64,000 nt of DNA from Bolinopsis microptera (taxonomy: Eukaryota > Ctenophora > Tentaculata > Lobata > Bolinopsidae), in NCBI RefSeq assembly GCF_026151205.1, contig NC_087079.1, forward strand, positions 11,708,635 through 11,772,634, in the 5' to 3' direction. How positions within the stretch are numbered: the first letter of the stretch is position 1; each line of letters begins with the position of its first letter. Of the stretch, positions 33,532 to 44,700 are shown piece by piece. The translations under genes were made by a program, and so were the position numbers. Below the pieces are notes generated by a model. The model was given only the letters and a program-made list of their open reading frames with translations, was not told the DNA's origin and searched no databases.

Positions 33532-34896
33532 CTACTTTCCCAGCAGCGGTTGGTAGAGAGCAGGCTGTTGCAGGTGCTGTGCAGGGTAGCCCTGGGGAAG
33601 ATGAGGGGCTTGTTGATAGGGTTGCTGAACTGCAGTTGAGTACTGAACACCCGGACGAAGATATAACTGGGGGTTCGGGTTTGTTTGCGGAGGTAGATGA
33701 GAGGCCATCATTGATTCGAGTGATTTCTGAATCATGCACGACATCTCTTTCGACCAATCCGCTTTCAACTGGTCCAAATGCTGGAGAAAATCCTTGTTGC
33801 TAAAAAATTTCGAAGCATTTTTATCTTGAGGCGGCTTCAAAGTTGATGTATTCTTCCTGCTGCGCTTATGATTGTCTTGAGCAGGAGGGACATCCCCTTT
33901 CTTTCCTGTTAGAACAGGTTTAGTGGGTGGTTTGTCGCTGCTGATACGCTTTACACCTCTAATATGAATGAGCTTGCATTCATTGTTTAGGCACAAGTTA
34001 GAGACAAGACCATTTTGGCAAAGTTGGGTATGGAAGTAGCGGCAGCTATCTCCACGATTGCAACCGCGGCGACGATCTTTGCCTCCGGGACCGTTCCGCA
34101 TAAATCGCTTGCACCACGTGGGATGGTAGTGTTGGCACTTGCCATCAGTAAGTCCAGTAATGCCATGCGGGCATTCCTGTTTCAAGAGTAAAGGACAAAC
34201 TGGTATGCTGCGATCGTAAACTTCGTTGATTGGAGTCTTGATCTCTTTGTCCTCCGTGTTAGTTTTCAGATCGTTAGCAGTGGTTTCTGCATTAATGGTA
34301 GAATCAGATTCAGCCTGCACATCGGACTTAACAGATATGTTGTTGCTTATCACATCCTTCTGGTCAGTAACAGGGAGAATTTGCTCCGTTTGCTGTGGTG
34401 ACGGTTGACTCCAGCTGGAGAGACACTCGCCGCACAGAAATACAACTCCTATTTCCTCGTCAACATGCGTGTCAGTATAACAACCACGGTGACCGGGTCT
34501 CTTACAACGACAGCATATTACTTCGCTGGGCGAGTTGTCCGAGGAGTAAGGAGTAAAGTCGGCCTTGCACTTCAGACAGCGAATTGCACGTGCGTCTTGG
34601 ATAAACTGCACAATCGCCGTAGCAGCTACCGCCTTGGTTAGGTGGTTTCCGCTTTTTAGGGTAGAAATTCGTTCCGCAAGAACTGGATAGTCGCTATCCA
34701 TAGACTGGAGAAGCTTTACCGCATTAGCTAGGTGTTTCTGAAGGATGGTTCTAGAGTTACCTAGCAGGTCCACATTTTGCTCAAGGGACTTGTTGCTTTG
34801 GTATGCATCTAAGAGGACCTTAATCTCAGTTTCTGGAGTTAAAGCTTTTATCTTCCCGATGAGCAGTTCATCGCTAGAGAAGTCGTGTACACTCAT
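33532..34896 (-). CDS. LINE ORF1 protein with PHD-like and three CCCH zinc fingers
   Basis: A 454-codon ORF from MSVHDFSSDE (an upstream in-frame Met at 34953 is possible). It has an N-terminal helical region, then a PHD-like Cys/His cluster (CLKCKAD ... CCRCKRPGHRGC ... CGEC), a Ser/Thr-rich linker, three CCCH-type fingers (CPLLLKQECPHG...CQHYH; WCKRF...CRYFH; LCQNG...CKLIH), and a Gln/Pro-rich tail. As a LINE ORF1 product it would bind element RNA; PHD-like fingers are known in CR1-clade ORF1 proteins. It lies 5' of ORF2 with about 60 bp between. Confidence 0.82.
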   Translation of the reverse strand: MSVHDFSSDELLIGKIKALTPETEIKVLLDAYQSNKSLEQNVDLLGNSRTILQKHLANAVKLLQSMDSDYPVLAERISTLKSGNHLTKAVAATAIVQFIQDARAIRCLKCKADFTPYSSDNSPSEVICCRCKRPGHRGCYTDTHVDEEIGVVFLCGECLSSWSQPSPQQTEQILPVTDQKDVISNNISVKSDVQAESDSTINAETTANDLKTNTEDKEIKTPINEVYDRSIPVCPLLLKQECPHGITGLTDGKCQHYHPTWCKRFMRNGPGGKDRRRGCNRGDSCRYFHTQLCQNGLVSNLCLNNECKLIHIRGVKRISSDKPPTKPVLTGKKGDVPPAQDNHKRSRKNTSTLKPPQDKNASKFFSNKDFLQHLDQLKADWSKEMSCMIQKSLESMMASHLPPQTNPNPQLYLRPGVQYSTAVQQPYQQAPHLPQGYPAQHLQQPALYQPLLGK

Positions 34897-35084
34897 CGAT
34901 CCAGTAATATGTATAATCCTTCGAAAACAACTGTGTTGCACACTTGTATACACACTGTGTATAACAGGTGTAATAAGAAGGTTAAGCTCTTACACACGTT
35001 ACACGCAAATATTGCTTATATCGGTAGATATATCAGAGCTATTAAAATCGTTGCAAAATGTAAACGTACTACTAACTTCAATTT

Positions 35085-35437
35085 GTCGGGGGGTCAATTG
35101 TCGGGGGGTCAATTGTCGGGGGGTCAATTGTCGGGGGGTCAATTGTCGTACTAAGCCCTAGATTTCGCGACAATTGACCCCAGTGTAATAACATAGAGGG
35201 TCAATTGTCGGGGGGTCAATTGTCGGGGGGTTAATTGTCGGGGGGTCAATTTTCGGGGGGTCAATTGTCGTACTAAACCCTAGATTTCGCGACAATTGAC
35301 CCCAGTGTAATTACATAGGGGGTCAATTGTCGGGGGGTCAATTGTCGGGGGGTCAATTGTCGGGGGGTCAATTGTCGGGGGGTCAATTGTCGGGGGGTCA
35401 ATTGTCGGGGGGTCAATTGTCGGGGGGTCAATTGTCG
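35085..35437. repeat. 15-bp GTCAATTGTCGGGGG arrays on the far side of the LINE
   Basis: Near-identical to 29683-29993, including the two spacers GTACTAARCCCTAGATTTCG, then nine or so further units to GTCGCGGTACC. Confidence 0.92.
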
Positions 35438-35640
35438 CGGTACCTACCTCCAGACCCATAGCATAAGGGAAAAGCACACAAAATAAATAATATGATCTGA
35501 AACTTTCTGCAAGACTTAAAATCAGATTTCTAATTGCTATTGTTCGAAATTTCTTGTGCAACTGTTACACTGATATAGTGTGTACTGTGTATGGTGCTGG
35601 GTTTCTCATGGAAGACATTATTTGGATTTCCCCAACTTAC

Positions 35641-35773
35641 CAATGCGTTATTTACACAGGAGTCGAAGGACTGAGCAATCTGGTTACACCGTAACACTTG
35701 GTCGGGGTTAGCTCTGTAACATTCCGCTAGATCTGATACGTTACTGCTGCACATCTCCTTCTTCTCTGGAATC
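35641..35773 (-). CDS. MIC19: MIC19 exon 7 (CHCH domain)
   Basis: 133 nt, acceptor atatcag, donor GCATTG|gtaagt. Encodes the whole twin CX9C: CSSNVSDLAEC and CNQIAQSFDSC. The split Gln codon joins exon 6 in frame. Confidence 0.85.
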
Positions 35774-38700
35774 CTGATATGGTGTGCTAGTTATTACATC
35801 TACACTCTGCTACTAAAGTACAGCGCGCGAACGTATTTCAGCTGTATTACCAGGCGACAGCTCTGAGTGCGCTAATAGCAGTCGAGGGAGGGTTGGCGCG
35901 AAATGTCGACAAATGACCGCAATTAAACATCGCCCTGCTGTAATGTTCATAAACATAGAGATTCGGCGGAATGACAGGCTGAGCGCCGCCCAGTAACACC
36001 CTATAACAGAACGGAATGGAATTAAACTTGTTTTTATTCCATTCCAAAACCGGGCTTCAGGGGAAAAACGAAAAGTGTACGGTATAGAAAAAAGAACCCG
36101 GTATGGCGGTATAGAAACGTTAAAATTATCCCAATCCCCAGTATCTGTGGCCTCTCAATTAATCTTTCAAGCGTCTCACATGCTCAATATGTGTATTCTA
36201 TGTACGTATTGTGTAATTGTGATGGAATACTGTTGGGGGGGGGGGGGGGGGGGGGGAAGGGGGGGGGGGCAACCATATTAAAGTACATTAAATTTTAAAA
36301 TGTAGGTTTTTTTTTTCAATTTTGACCCGGGGATAGACTTTAATATACTTTAATATACCTATATTATCTCGATTCAAAATTTGGCCGCTTAATTTATTTA
36401 AAGGCCTCCAATGTATAGATTAGATTTAACTTTCATGTTAAGTTAGTCTTGTTCAAAGATATTGATACTTGACCAATTTATGAGTTCAGGGGACTAACAA
36501 CTGCCTCATCTTGTAAATCTTAACGAAGAATATAAATCTACTAATTGTAAGTATATTAAAAAATATTAAAATGTAGTGTTTTTCCGATTTTGACCCGGGG
36601 ATATACGTTAATATGGTTGCCCCTCCCTCCCCCCCCCCCCCACTGTTCGATATCACGCAGTCACATCACCACGAAATGTGAGGTCACGCAGGTGTGATCC
36701 AATGCAGGATATACGAACCCTTGACACACGTGCACGAAAGAGGTATACAACGTGTAGCAAACGAACCCGCACAATCAATATGAGTAATATGTATAAATGC
36801 TAAATTGGAAATACATTTACGACTCTTCAAACCTATAGATCACAGCAATAACAAGAATTGCGCCCGTTTGTTCGGCTGTCGGCGGACGCTAAATTTCCAT
36901 CCACTTGCACCAACTCTTCAAATTTTATCATGCCTTGGCCTTCAATTAATTTTTCGTTTCTTGTGTCACGTGAATTGGCTTAATTGACTAGCTGAATAGT
37001 GAATAGTTACATTAAACCAAAGTAAAAGTTGATCGTTGTACCTCAGCTGAGCAGGTCAGCCAATGCAATTAAAGTGGGCCGGACCAGCTTAATGTAATTG
37101 TTGATTAGCTCAAGTTTGGAGGTGCCGCGAGTTTGGTTGTCTGTAATAAAATACTTGTGCATCGAAGAAAATAAATGTTGTTCAGACACAGCGCGCGCGT
37201 TAAGGCAATTTAATTAATTTTACTGATAAGCCGCGCGACTGTATTCTGAAATATCGCGTGTAGATTTAATTTGAATGTTCCTCCGCAAACGTTAAGATAA
37301 GATAACCTATAGATCACAGCAATAAAAATGGTTGGTGTAAAGTATTTCTACCTAAGGGACTTCGTTGTTTTTCTGACACTTGACAGGACTAGAAGGTTCA
37401 AATGATCTGTGAAACTTTCTGGAAAACTATCAACCATCTGGAACGAGCCGTAACTAATAAATTATACTATACTGGCGCGGCTCGGCCGGGCGGCCAGCCG
37501 GCTGTTCTAGCGTGGATTCTAATCCGATAGGATAACGCCATTCCTGGTTGGACGACGTTCGCTGTCCTAGGGCGATCCGATCGCATTTCAGATTGTCGTC
37601 CGATCGCTCTTGATCGCTAGGCGCTCGGATTTTATTTTTGAGAGGCGATAGGATAGAAAAATCCGAGAGCCTAGCTCTAGGATTTTACGTCTCCGAGAGG
37701 TGTGCTCTCGGATTTATCATTTCCGGGAGATAAAATGCGTGTTGCGCGTTTCCGAACTCAAATAAAATTCCATCGAGATCGAAAACATGAAAAAAAATTT
37801 AAAATATTAACTTTTAGTATGTTTTCATTCTTCCGTAAAATTAATGAGAAAATATAGAGAAGCAAAATTCATCATCATTGGATACGGCCATACTCGGTTG
37901 AATACACCCCATCTCGTTCGATCTCGGAAGTTAAGCAACTGCAGGCCGGGTTAGTACTTGGATGGGTGACCGCCTGGGAATTCCCGGTGCTGTATCCTTT
38001 TGTTATATTTCCGAAGAACAATAGTGCAGACATCTTCGCACTATTTTGAATATAAAGTACCCAGGAGTCATCTCCAACAAAAACTTGTATAAACGCTGCA
38101 ATGCTGAACCATTGTCAGAAAAAGTGGCCCGTAGTCGGTGGAGAATGTTAGGACATGTTTTGCGGGGTCCTTTTGACGGACCAGCGTTTTCTTCCCTCAT
38201 TTTTGCCATCAATACACTGGACTTACCAGGGAGAAGAGGAAGACCCCAAAGCAATCTATTCTCGCTGATTGTGCATGATTTATGTAAAAGAAATATTTAT
38301 TTGAATAATATCTTTGACCTGCATTATCTCTGTAATTTAGCGTATGACAAGAGATATTGGCGGGAATTGCAATGAAGTTTTTGATTTTTAGTTTTTATTT
38401 TAGGGAAAGATTAGACTTGGGCGTTGTTTTTTAAACTATCCCTTGTTTAGAACTTTGATTTAATAATTTAATAATGTTTTACTGAACAGAAGAAATTGTG
38501 AATGGCTTTTTCAGAATTGCAGTGGTTATTAAGAGTAGCATTTTATCCTCAGAAATATAGTCTATGTTCAAACGCAAGGAAATGTTTCCAAATGTCAGAA
38601 TAACATGGCTTAGAATAGCTACAAAGTTTTGTCTGAAAGGGCTTTGTTGTCTCATTCTAAGATCTATCTGAAACATTCTTATCTGCTCAAAATTGATTAG

Positions 38701-41700
38701 AATATATTCTTAAGTTAACTTGAAGAGTACTACAAGGTATCCTGAAGTTAACTTGAAGGGTACTACAAGGTATCCTAGAGTTAACTCAAAAAGTACTACA
38801 AGGTATCCTGAAGTTAACTTGAAGAGTACTACAAGGTATCCTGAAGTTAACTTGAAGAGTACTACAAGGTATCCTAGAGTTTACTCAAAAAGTACTTCAA
38901 GGTATCCTGAAGTTAACTTGAAGAGTACTACAAGTTATCCTGAAGTTGACTTGAAGAGTACTACAAGTTATCCTAGAGTTAACTCAAAAAGTACTACAAG
39001 GTATCCTGAAGTTAACTTGAAGAGTACTACAAGGTATCCTGAAGTTAACTTGAAGAGTACTACAAGGTATCCTAGAGTTTACTCAAAAAGTACTTCAAGG
39101 TATCCTGAAGTTAACTTGAAGAGTACTACAAGTTATCCTGAAGTTGACTTGAAGAGTACTACAAGTTATCCTAGAGTTAACTCAAAAAGTGCTACAAGGT
39201 TTTATCCTGAAGTTAACTTGAAGAGTACTACAAGTTATCCTGAAGTTGACTTGAAGAGTACTACAAGGTATCCTAGAGTTAACTCAAAAAGTACTACAAG
39301 GTATCCTGAAGTTAACTTGAAGAGTACTACAAGGTATCCTAGAGTTAACTCAAAAAGTACTACAAGTTATCCTGAAGTTGACTTGAAGAGTACTACAAGG
39401 TATCCTAGAGTTAACTCAAAAAGTACTACAAGAGGCATCATGTAGCCTCCAGGCTCGACAAACCCCGACAAACCCCGACACACCCCGACAAACCCCGACA
39501 AACCCCGACATATCCTGACAAACCCCGACAAACCCCGACAGACCCCGACAAACCCCGACATATCCCGACAAACCCCGACAAACCCCGACATATCCCGACG
39601 TGTCGAGATATGTCAGGGTATGTCGGATTATGTCAGTTTGCCCAATAATTTCGGTATCAAATTGACGAAAATAATACTCTGGAGCTCTCATAATACAATT
39701 TTTTCCGTTCGCACTCTTTTGTAGAAAGACAATAGTGAAAGGTTACGAATGGACGTTTTAGCAGAAAAACGTGGATTTTGGAGAACGAGGTAAGTGGCTA
39801 TAAATATGTCGTCAGTCCTTCCTTCCTTCCGTAAGTTACCATGACAACTAGCGTGCAGTGCAGCGCGCGAGTATTGCTTGCGGAGATTTAATGTATATTA
39901 TATAGCTAGCATGTCAATGAATGCGCGGCGCGAGTGTATTTTAATGTATGCTATGTTATGTACAGTATTAGGTAATAAGCCCAATTTGTACATGGCATGC
40001 GTAGTATAATGTACTCTGTGTATATTATTATTATAAAGTGAGCTGATTAGAGCTTATATTTATAGTTATAGTGAATGGAAATCTAGCGTCCGCCAAAACG
40101 AAACAACGGGCGCAATTATTGTTAAAACTGTGCACTCAGTATAATAATAATCTAATACGCACTATGAAGCTATGAGCACGAGAGAAGAGTACTACACCGG
40201 ACGGGACTGCAAGATTGTGAGAAAGCAAGAGCGCAGCGCAAGAGACCAAAAGAGCAAGAGTGGGAGACAGTAAGAGCCACAGGATGAAAAGAAAGGAGTG
40301 TTGCGTCAGGCTTTGCTTCGCCGCATCGGTTCATTTCCTTACCAATACATACATGCTACATAAAGAGGTCTCCTCCTAGTCGTTGGAGTGGCCTGCATCA
40401 CACACATCTCTTCTACGGCGTAACATGTTCCTCCATTCCACTCGCTTTAGAGCCAACTGTTTTACTTCATCTCTGCTGATGTTATCGACACCTGTAAATT
40501 CAGCCGCATCCTCGAGTACACAGGCCATCCAGCCTTTGCGGGGTCGTCCTCTCAGTCTCTTTCCATAGTTTGGTTTCCAATCCAGTAAGAAATTGGGGAA
40601 CCGCGTCTCTGGCATTCTGACAACATGTCCGTACCACCTTAGTCTAGCCGCACCGATGAAAGTTTCGATAGACTTAATTCCAGCACGCCTGAGAACTTCT
40701 TCATTGGAGACATGGAAGAACCACTTTATCTTCAAGATTCTTCTCAGGGAGGTCAGATGGAAGACCTCAAACCGTTTCATCTGCTTTTTTGTTGTGTTCC
40801 ACACTTCAGCTCCATATAACAGAATAGTAATAACAGCAGCCTTGTAGATACGGATCTTGGTGGGCGTTCTTATAGTTCGACTGTTCCATATCTTCCAAAG
40901 CTGATGGAACGCACCATTAGCACGCTGGATCCTGATGTCAAGATCTCGGTCAATGGTACCATCCCCACTGATGTTGGCACCAAGATAAACAAAGTTGCTG
41001 ACCTGTTCAACAGGTTCTCCCTCCACTGTTAGCTTTATACTGTCTCTTTTGGTGTAAGGTCGCTGGGACGCACACTTGCTGATCGCCATGTATTGTGTCT
41101 TTTTAGCGTTGATCTTCAACCCAGCATAAGAGGTGTAATAAGCTATAAGATCAGTGGACTCTTGCAGCCCTTCTTCAGTATTGTCCATCACTGCCAGATC
41201 ATCAGCGTAGTCACTATCCATGATAACTTTTTCATCTGCACCCTTTAGTTCCTTTTGCAGTACAGCACCATGACTGATTGCCTTGTGAACCTCGGCCAAA
41301 AAGATTCCAAAGTTCAGACAGAAATTAAATACAGGAGGGCCCTGGATATCACCCTGTCCAGTGCCCGAATTAACAGAGAACCAATCAGACATTTCACCAT
41401 TAACCCTGACAGCACTCATGGTTCCGTTGAAGAATGCCTGAAAGATTCTAACATATTTCTCAGGAAGTCCATAGTGTCTCATGCTTGACCAAATAAACTC
41501 TCTTCTGATGGAATCAAACGCTGCCTTAAAATCAATGAAATTAACATAAAGTGGAATGTTAAACTCAATGCAGTTGTGAATAATGGTGCGGATGGAATAA
41601 ATCTGATCAATACATGAGCGGTTCCGTCTGAACCCACACTGATTTTCCCTAACTCCCTAAGAAGACACTCCATTCCAACATCCAGCCTCTTAAGAAGAAC

Positions 41701-44700
41701 CATTTGAAGAACCTTAGAAGACGTTGCCCTAAGAGTTATACCCCTATTATTGCAGCAGTATATACTACCCTAATATATACTTATATATACTTACCAATAC
41801 TTGCCTAAATCCAATTCAATGAAACAAGCGATGCTGAATAAAAACAACAAAATTTGTATCATGTATTTTAAATAACATACATACGTATATAAGTTATTGA
41901 AAGTTTCAAAAGTATTACTAATACTAAGAGTAACTTTTAAAATGTACTTTACAAGGCATTATACAACTTAGAAGTACACGTATCCCAAAGGCCAAAATAT
42001 CATGCAATTTGTAAAATTTAAACAAATATTCTTAATTATCATTGATAATTTTCTACATGTGTCGAACTCTAAAAACTACAACCCATTGTAAGAAGATTTA
42101 ACGTGTAGCCTTTTTGTTATTGTTAAAATAATAAAAAACAATGTAATATCTATTATATAGTGCTGGCACTATATACATGATGCTCATCACAATTATAATG
42201 ATATCAAAATATGATAATTGGTAATGTACTGGCCAGTATATTAACATAGATCCGCTCATTACGTACCGAAGTGAACATTCACTAAGCACCGTTGATCGTC
42301 GTAATCAGAGAGCGCGGTAAAGGAGTAAAGGGCGGGAAGGAGTGGAGATTGGACAGTTAAGACAAGTTTGGAACTTTTGGGATCCATCGTTCAAAAAATT
42401 TCAAAACAAAACTTACATGAAAATTATGAAGCTTATTATAACCATTGATACAAAGGCCATAATCTTTCGCCAGCTCTTTAATATCCACCTTGAAGCTACA
42501 TTTTATATCCTTGAACTACACAATATAAACTAAAGCATGTTTTAGTGTAGGCTTTTTGTCACAACAAGACTGCAACCTATAGTATCAACTATAAACAGAA
42601 CCCCTAATGTCTACTAAAAAATTTCTTCTAGTCCTAATATGAGCCTTGTCTCTAAAAACCTAACTGAACTAGCGTTTCGGTGTGTGCAAAAGCTTTCAGG
42701 CATGCGCATTCCTTGCCCCGTTAGTTACCTGTCCTTACAAAACCAAACTAGCAGTCAAGGACAAAAAGTCATACACCAAATGGGCATTATATTTTATGAA
42801 TTGTTTTACATCTTTTTATTCTGTAAAATGTGCTAAAATTAAATTTCTTGTTTCATTGAATTTCTTGTTTCATTGATGAAACCTCACAAAAATCTCCAAA
42901 TCAATCACAATGCCTTCTAAAGTACAATGAATCAATGTCCAAAAAAGATCAATTCGAGAGAAATCTTAGTTCCCAAAACAAGAACTTTATGTTTTTAGAA
43001 ATAAAATAACAATATTTCAGCATCAAAGTATCAAACAGTTCCCAGGTAATTTGACACTACTACATAATTCAATGTACTAAATAATTCAATATTTTAAAAA
43101 CAACTTTAAAAACTTTATCAACTACTGCCCGACGTGACTCGTGTGCCACATTGTACCAACTCTTGCTCTTCGTCCAAGCTTTTTCGTCTACTTGGCGTAG
43201 GGCGCGGTAAGATTTTATGTAATCACGCGCGTACTTATCGCGCGCTGTAGTAACACGTACACATGGTCTTGTGGCTTCCAATGACCCCTGTAATCCATGT
43301 GCGGGGCAGGAGGGTCAAGCACTCTTTTTCTGGAATGAGCCTCCTGATCCATGTGTGGGGCAGGAGGGTCAAGCACTGTTTTTTTCAGGTTGACCCTCCT
43401 GCGCCATTATACTGCCATTGATCAATCTTCTTTAGGCAACTTCCAATCACTTTTCATCCATTATTAACGAATCCTGACAAACCCCGACAAACCCCGACAA
43501 ACCCCGACAAACCCCGACAAACCCCGACACACCCCGACAAACCCCGACAAACCCTGACAAACCCCGACAAACCCCGACAAACCCCGACAAACCCTGACAA
43601 ACCCCGACAAACCCCGACAAAACCCCGACAAAACCCCGACGTGTCGAGGTGTGTCGTATCAAGTCGGGCCCACCGGCTACATGATGCCTTACAAGGTATC
43701 CTGAAGTTAACTTGAAGAGTACTACAAGATATCCTGGATTAACTTGAAGAGTACTACAAGTTATCCTGAAGTTGACTTGAAGAGTACTACAAGGTATCCT
43801 AGAGTTAACTCAAAAAGTACTACAAGTTATCCTGAAGTTAACTTGAAGAGTACTACAATCGAGGTAAACTATAGGTAAAAATATAATATTAATCATAAAA
43901 AGAAGAAAGCTATATGGCGGCTTTGTAGATGTTATCCTGAAGTTGACTTGAAGAGTACTACAAGGTATCCTAGAGTTAACTCAAAAAGTACTACAAGGTA
44001 TCCTGAAGTTAACTTGAAGAGTACTACAAGGTATTCTGAAGTTAACTTGAAGAGTACTACAAGGTATCCTGAAGTTAACTTGAAGAGTACTACAAGGTAT
44101 CCTAGAGTTAACTCTTATAGAGAACTACAAGTTAGCTTCAAGTTATCATTTATCTACTTAATTTAACCTAAACAACCTCCATGTTGTTGTAGCCTGCAGG
44201 CAACCGTGGATCAACTTAAGATAAAGCGATGATATGATCCTGAAGTTAACTGACAGAAAGCATGAAGTTTCAACCTACAGTTAGATATGCGTCGTCTTCC
44301 AATTATATCGGTCCTGATATTTGAAATTTTATCGCCTCTCGGATTTGCTCTCGGATTTGCTCTCGGATCCTATAGGATTTGAGTATCCTATCGGGTCCGA
44401 GAGCAAATCCTATCGGCACTCGGAATTGTTAAATCCTATCTCCGCTAGGATTAGCGCTCGGATCCGATAGGTTTATAATTTCCTATCGGGTCCGAGAGCA
44501 AATCCTATCGCCTCTCGGAACTTACACATCCTATCGCCGCTCGGCGATAGGAATTCATCGGAGGTATCCTGGGGGGACTGGATCGGCGTTAGGATTGATA
44601 AAATCCGAGATATCTCGGACGCGCTAGAATAAATCCTAGGGTAATCCTGTCTAATTAGAATCGCAGAAATCGACGTTCTGAACAGCCGTGAGCCGGCGCG

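Larger units (their letters stand above)
30419..35084 (-). mobile_element. CR1/L2-like non-LTR retrotransposon, near full length, defective
   Basis: A two-ORF LINE on the minus strand. The 5' end is near 35084 and the 3' end near 30419, with short GGTACC/CCTTGG repeats. It sits inside the 15-bp GTCAATTGTCGGGGG array: CAATTGTCGGGGG flanks the 3' end and CAATTTGTCGGGGG the 5' end, and sequence 35085-35390 resumes what follows the equivalent point in the preceding module (29683-29993). ORF2 has frame shifts, so this copy is probably inactive unless these are sequencing errors. Confidence 0.88.

Noticed and set aside
35533-35640. Read-through end of MIC19 (36 more residues)
   Set aside because: Possible, but NNAL is followed by a consensus gtaagt donor and the extension has no resemblance to MIC19 ends, so it was left out of the model.
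39367-39691. SGFVGVCRGL repeat ORFs
   Set aside because: Translation of the 10-bp AACCCCGACA satellite on the minus strand.
43069-43281. Basic 70-codon ORF as a missing MIC19 exon
   Set aside because: Exons 6 and 7 join in phase without it, and its sequence does not resemble MIC19.
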